Shown here: positions 51,601-57,600 of the stretch, piece by piece
Position numbering within the stretch: position 1 is the first letter of the stretch
Layout: each line of letters starts with the position of its first letter
Assembly (NCBI GenBank): GCA_022113835.1
Contig: JAILWY010000026.1
Coordinates: forward strand, 1,818,001-1,882,000
DNA from: Atopsyche davidsoni
Lineage: Eukaryota > Arthropoda > Insecta > Trichoptera > Hydrobiosidae
Reading direction: 5' to 3'
DNA length: 64,000 nucleotides
Program-made: the position numbers and the translations under genes
The notes under the pieces: model-generated
Seen by the model: the letters and a program-made list of their open reading frames with translations, nothing else
Database searches by the model: none
Told to the model about the DNA's origin: nothing

Positions 51601-54600
51601 ACCTAAAGTTTCCCCCACTTCCGCCTTCTTCCCTCCCTTTCTTCTTCTTCTTCTCCCACCCCTCACCGCACATCCGGCCCGGTGCTGTCAGCGATCCGCT
51701 TACACATTTGTCGGCTGTCACCTGCCCCGCTCGACGGCCTTATGTCGGCCAATTTGTATGAAGACTTCAAGGGTAGTTCTTGGGGGTGGGTTTGTGAAGT
51801 ACACCAAAAGATATGTAAAATTGATGTACCTTACATGATATAATTTTTTTATATAGGTTATATCCTCTTTGACGTGTATTCCATACTTGTATATCGTATG
51901 GGCAATGTAGAATTGCATCATCCTTCTTATTCCTTTTGTTGTCACATATATGTTGAACTTTAGAAAAATATAAAACAGAATAGATATGTTCGTTGATTTT
52001 GGTGTTTTTTGTGGCTTCCGATGCCGCAAAAATATAAAGCAGCTTAACACACAAGGAACCAGAAACTGTGGACTGTGTAAATACGCTTATCAGTTTTTAA
52101 ATAATAACATATTCACGTGGTCTGGTATTTGTTTTCAGGCATCGCAAAAAAAATTTGTTGTTCAAATTTTGTTTGAACATGTTAGTAATTCAAAACCACG
52201 AGAAAAAAAGCCAGTTTTATTGTTCGTGAAAATCTCAATATTATGTTTCCATTTTTCTGCTATATTGAATACCCTTTTCACGTTGTAACATTTCATGCAG
52301 TATTTGTAACGCTATTGTATTCAGTGAACCAGGTTTGTGGAATTCACTACAAACAACTGACAGAGAACTTTATTGTTGAGCTAAACATGAATAGACTTTA
52401 CTGAAACCGCAATATAAATAAACGAAACCATCTGGTAACTTTAAATCGTCAAACTTGCCGGTTCGATGGGAGGCTTATAAATAAACTACGACCGTACATA
52501 ATAATACAATTACTGGACATATAATTTATTTATTTTTATTATAAATACTGTGTGATTTATAACTTGGCTCTATTGAACCCTCAAGACAGTAAATAAATTT
52601 AAAAATCATTTTATGAAAGCTTTCAAAGATTAACAATAAAAATTATTTTCACGTGCATGCAATTGATTAATTGAATAAATTATTTTGATATAACTTTTAT
52701 AAACTTTAAAATTGTATGATAAAACTGAATTTAATATCAAAATAATATTTACTTAACTGATCATTTGATAGAAATTTGATGAAAAGTATAGGCTAGTCAA
52801 ACGAAACATAGTATCAGAGTAATAAACATATTCGTAATACGTTTACGATTGTTTGTTTTAGTGGCAAGTCCGTGCAAATAATACAGAAAATCTCATATCA
52901 TTTTACTTATTCATCTTCTTCATTCATAAATATAACATATTTATTTTGACTGTCGACAATTCTTTTATGAGTGTTCTTATGAAGAAAACAGACTGGAAAA
53001 TTAGTATCGCCCCATTTTTATATCAAATATGACAACTGAAAGCTTAAACTAAATAAATATATTATAATTGTATCAGATAATAAATTATTTGTTACATTTA
53101 TCATGATAAAATCAGTACGGTAGAAGGCTGAGTTTTTTTTCCTTAGTTTAATGAAAACAGGGTGTGAAAAGCACCCCCAGCATACCTGTAAGTCAGTAGT
53201 TTATAGTTGCTGACAAGTTGTGCTTTTCTGGTGTTGGTTTTCCTGCGAGAGTTATCGCCCAAACCCCAGGAGTGCAATAATTAAGGGAAGGTAGTCGCTG
53301 ACTTACGGTCAGGTTTTTTGTTCATTAATTACCCGAGGGCTGCGGAGCAGAAAAGGTTTTTCAGGCTTTGATATAAAGGCTGATCCTTGACGGGGGAAAC
53401 GGCCCGCTTAACTAGCTGCCGGGGAAGCATTCACCGCCTTTTTTCTTCAGAAAAGCTCTGGAGACTTAATGAACGGAACGAGTCTACAGCTTTGACTGCA
53501 ACCGTTTCAATGCTAATTTATTTTCAGTACAAAGCGATGATATTTCTATGTAAACTGTTTTGTTGAAGGATTACGATATTTCTTTTATATTTGTTCTTTT
53601 GAAAAGTCAATTTATTTTGCATATCAAAAGGATTTTGGATAAAAGGGAGACATTGTCTCTTGCAGACTTGAGATCTTTGCTGGATTAATTTTTTTTTATA
53701 ATCCAATATATCCTAACGGTGAAATTAGAATTTCAACTGTCAACAATTGAGATATTTTGTTAAGAGATAAAAATTATGAACGTACAATATTAAATAACAT
53801 TTTTGGATTGACATTAAAACAAATTAATATAACACTGAGCATCTTTTTCACATTAATTTTAAGTTTTATGTGCTCGTAGGTTTTGGGAGCCGGTGTTTGG
53901 TGCGTTGAGTCTTCCGGCGTTTTTTTTTTATTTTCCACTAAGGTTTTGTAGTCTCAAAGGTGGCCTGGACTCATAACATGACGTAGTAGTAAAAAATAAT
54001 CTATTTTTAACCTGTTTTCGTTTCTCCCCAGGTACGAGTGGTTTGCGGACCTGAAGCTGCGCTGGTACGCCCTGCCCGCCGTGGCCAACATGCGCTTCGA
54101 CTGCGGAGGCATCGAGTTCACCGCCAACGCCTTCAACGGCTGGTACATGGCCACCGAGATCGGATGCAGGAACATCTGCGACGTCAACCGGATGAACATG
54201 CTCGAGGTAAGCAGAAAGCCAAAGCTTATACAGGTGTCCAAAAAGAGTATCGGATGGATATGGATAGTGACCGTTATTGCGATATGCTGCGAAAATTTTT
54301 GGGCCCAGAATTACATTTCAACTCAAGAGCGTGGTTCCAACTTGCCATAAATTAAATCAATCAATCGAAGCTGTTAACGATTATTCTCTAATAAGGTCAT
54401 TTCACGTAGAGGTAACATCAACTGGCCTCCCAGAAGCTCCGACCTCAGCCCTCTTGGCTATTTTGTATGGGGATACCTTAAAAGTAAGGTTTATGAGAAT
54501 AATCCGATGAACTTAATGTAATTGAAACAAAACATCAGGTCAGAAATGGCAGAAATATCAAGGGCTATGTGTCAGCGTGTTATCAGCAATCTTCGTTCCA

Positions 54601-57600
54601 GTCACTGTTTGGATACTTGATTACTAGTAGTTTTTGTTTTACTGAACTAACAAATACCCGATATTCTCTTTGGACACACTACTATAAATCATAATCAAAA
54701 TTGGGTGTTTCACGTTCAACGTTTCTAAAGTGTCTTCAGAAAGTAAAACGACCACATTCAGGCTATTATTAAAAGGACAAAAATATTGTTTGTTGACATA
54801 ATTTGTTGTCTTTTAGCCCATTGCCATCAAGATGGGGCTGGACACCCGCACGGCCGTGTCGCTGTGGAAGGACAAGGCGCTGGTGGAGGTGAACGTGGCC
54901 GTCCTGCACAGCTTCCAGCAGAGGAACATCACGATCGTGGACCACCACACGGCCTCTGAGAGCTTCATGAAGCATCTGGATAACGAAAGCAGACTCAGGT
55001 AAGCCACACCTAATTTTGAACCTCACGTCTATCAAGTATATCCATAAATAAGACTTGTTTTGTCTAACGAATAATTTTTATAATTCATTATCATTTAGTT
55101 TTTTTTTTATTGTGAAAAAGCATATAAAAATAAAACGTTTTCAGATCCGGGTGCCCTGCAGATTGGATCTGGATCGTCCCGCCCATGTCTGGCTCCATCA
55201 CGCCCGTCTTCCATCAGGAGATGGCCCTGTACTACCTGAAACCCTCGTACGATTACCAGGTAAGTGCATACAATCTAATAAAAAAAAAGGCGTGTTAAAA
55301 AAAAACACGTTCGTAATATAACTGATTTTTTTTATAATTGTATAATATATAAATAAATAATTTATTGCGAAAAATCGGAATTTTATTTTATTTTTTCTTT
55401 GCTTTGTTTGTGATGCTTTTTGCATTCTTCAAAAAGCATCTACTCTACTTGTTAATTACCATCAATATGTATAATATTCTATTTCTAGTTACTCTACATA
55501 TGATTATTTGTTTAAGATCTTTATTTAGATATTTTTAAGTAACGCTGTTACCAGGTGTACGTACCAAGGTTCAATTCAAAAAGTTTATCTCCTCAATCGA
55601 AAATCCTTTGTAAATTTGCACCCTTGCTGTAATTATGAACGTTTTAGCTTAGCTTTGACCATCACATCAGGTAATATATGTTGGTAATCCTACTTATCAG
55701 TAGAGCGTAGGCTTTTGTGCAAAAGCTTTCCATAACCGATATTACTATAGAGTTTAAAGCCGGTCTGGGGGACTACATAATTATCAACAAACTGTGCTTT
55801 TACTTAAAGAAACATATAGAATGATTACAATATTTTTTTAACAAATAAGTGCATACATACAACGAGAAAAACCGTATATATTTTTAAACTTTTAAACCGC
55901 CGTTGTCCTGTAAATGAGAAATAAAAACCGTTTAAAACACATTGTTAATGTATTGGGAAGTCATTTTATTTTATGCGCTCTTTTCAAAGTATATTTGTGA
56001 ATTGTGTTGTTTTTTGTATTTTAATAGTAATATCAAAATGAAAATACACAAATAAAACAAACATTAATATTATTATAGTACATACCCACTTTTTTAATGA
56101 ATCACTTTAAAAACAAAGGTCTTGTTAGCAATGACACTGGTCTTATAATCTCTAATATATTCTTAAACCTTTTGCTTTAATTTTTTTTCATTATTTTGAA
56201 AGTATTACTCTCGTCAGCTTTATCAAAAAGTTTGATAAATACAAATCTTTACTACAATGAAAAATTTGCAACTTTGCACTGTTTGTACAAGATTACATAT
56301 AAATTTCTATAAACCCCATAAATTCTACAGAGAATATACTGTTTACCTGTCGTAACATTAAACTTACACACATTCGGTTTTTCAGTGCAGCTTGTTTAAA
56401 ACATCACACATTTATACACGTTGCGTTTTTAATGTCACAATGAAAACAGAAGTAGTATTTTTTATCGTTTCACAATACAAACTTTGCTCAGAGAACACAA
56501 AAGTCAGGAATAGAAAGTTTTTAATTGGCATTTATATATGAAGTTCCGATGGTGTATAGAAACTTTATATTTTCATTTAACAGACGAATGATCACGCTCG
56601 GAGAAAATTAAATTAAAAAATTCTACAAAATGTATTTTTTCACAATTGAACTCATAACTTATCACCTCATTTGATTATTGATTTTTTTCTAATAATATTT
56701 AAATAAAACAATTTAAAATTTGAGTATTTTTATTTAAATGAGGATCATTTCAACAAGTAACCATTTAAAAATATTTGCTCCAGTGGAATCTCATTATTAA
56801 ATAATGTGTTTTTTTACCAAAAACGAAAGGCAGTTTTGTACTTTTTTTTCTAATATTTTCTTATACAGCGTTTTCATAACTGAACCGAAAATGTTATAAA
56901 AAAACTATTTTTTTTTATTCATTTACGTAGAAATCATATTATTGAATAGACTTGTTTTCGTATATAAAAAAATATTTTTTTTACTATGTATTCGATAATG
57001 ATATTCAAAATATATTTTTATAAGATGTAATGAATACAAGTTTAACTAATTTAATATTTATTTTTTAATATAAATGATTTTATAAAAATTACAAATTACA
57101 TATTAGATGAATACTATAAACAAACCAAACAAAAAAATTACTTAACATAAATTAAACTATTTCGATTTCGAGTAATACGAAAATTTTTAAAACACCTTGT
57201 ATAGATTCTTATAGTTGAACGGTTTAATAAAAAATCAATGAATAGTTATAATAGAAATATATATTTAGTATTTATTGAAAAAATCAGTTACACCCAATAC
57301 TTTGTCAAGTGAATATAAATAGAAATGAATAAAAATTTCAAATTCGTAAACTGAAAGATATTTTTAAAAACCTTTGAAATTTTGAAAGTATAATACTATG
57401 AACAAAAAAAGTAATTTCAAATAGAAAAGTCACAAATTTTGTAGTAAAAGTGAAAATATCAAAAAACGTTTTATATTCAAATTAAAATTCGAGTTTTGTA
57501 CTCTTTTCTTATAAGGAGCCACAAAAAATAATTCTGACGAGTTCACAAAAGAATATGCGCAATTGTATTCATAATATAAGTACATTTTTTTACATACATT

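Larger units (their letters stand above)
48081..54031 (+). other. NOS intron, 6.0 kb
   Basis: Mostly AT-rich. It holds a mariner N-terminal fragment (about 50985-51151, - strand), a SINE/MITE composite with 15-bp flanking repeats (51313-51502), a pyrimidine-rich tract (51605-51665) and a GC-richer patch at 49480-49740. Two overlapping short open frames at 50600-50864 match nothing recognised. Confidence 0.65.

Noticed and set aside
54769..55035. - strand open frames across NOS exon 7
   Set aside because: They are antisense to a well-supported NOS exon.
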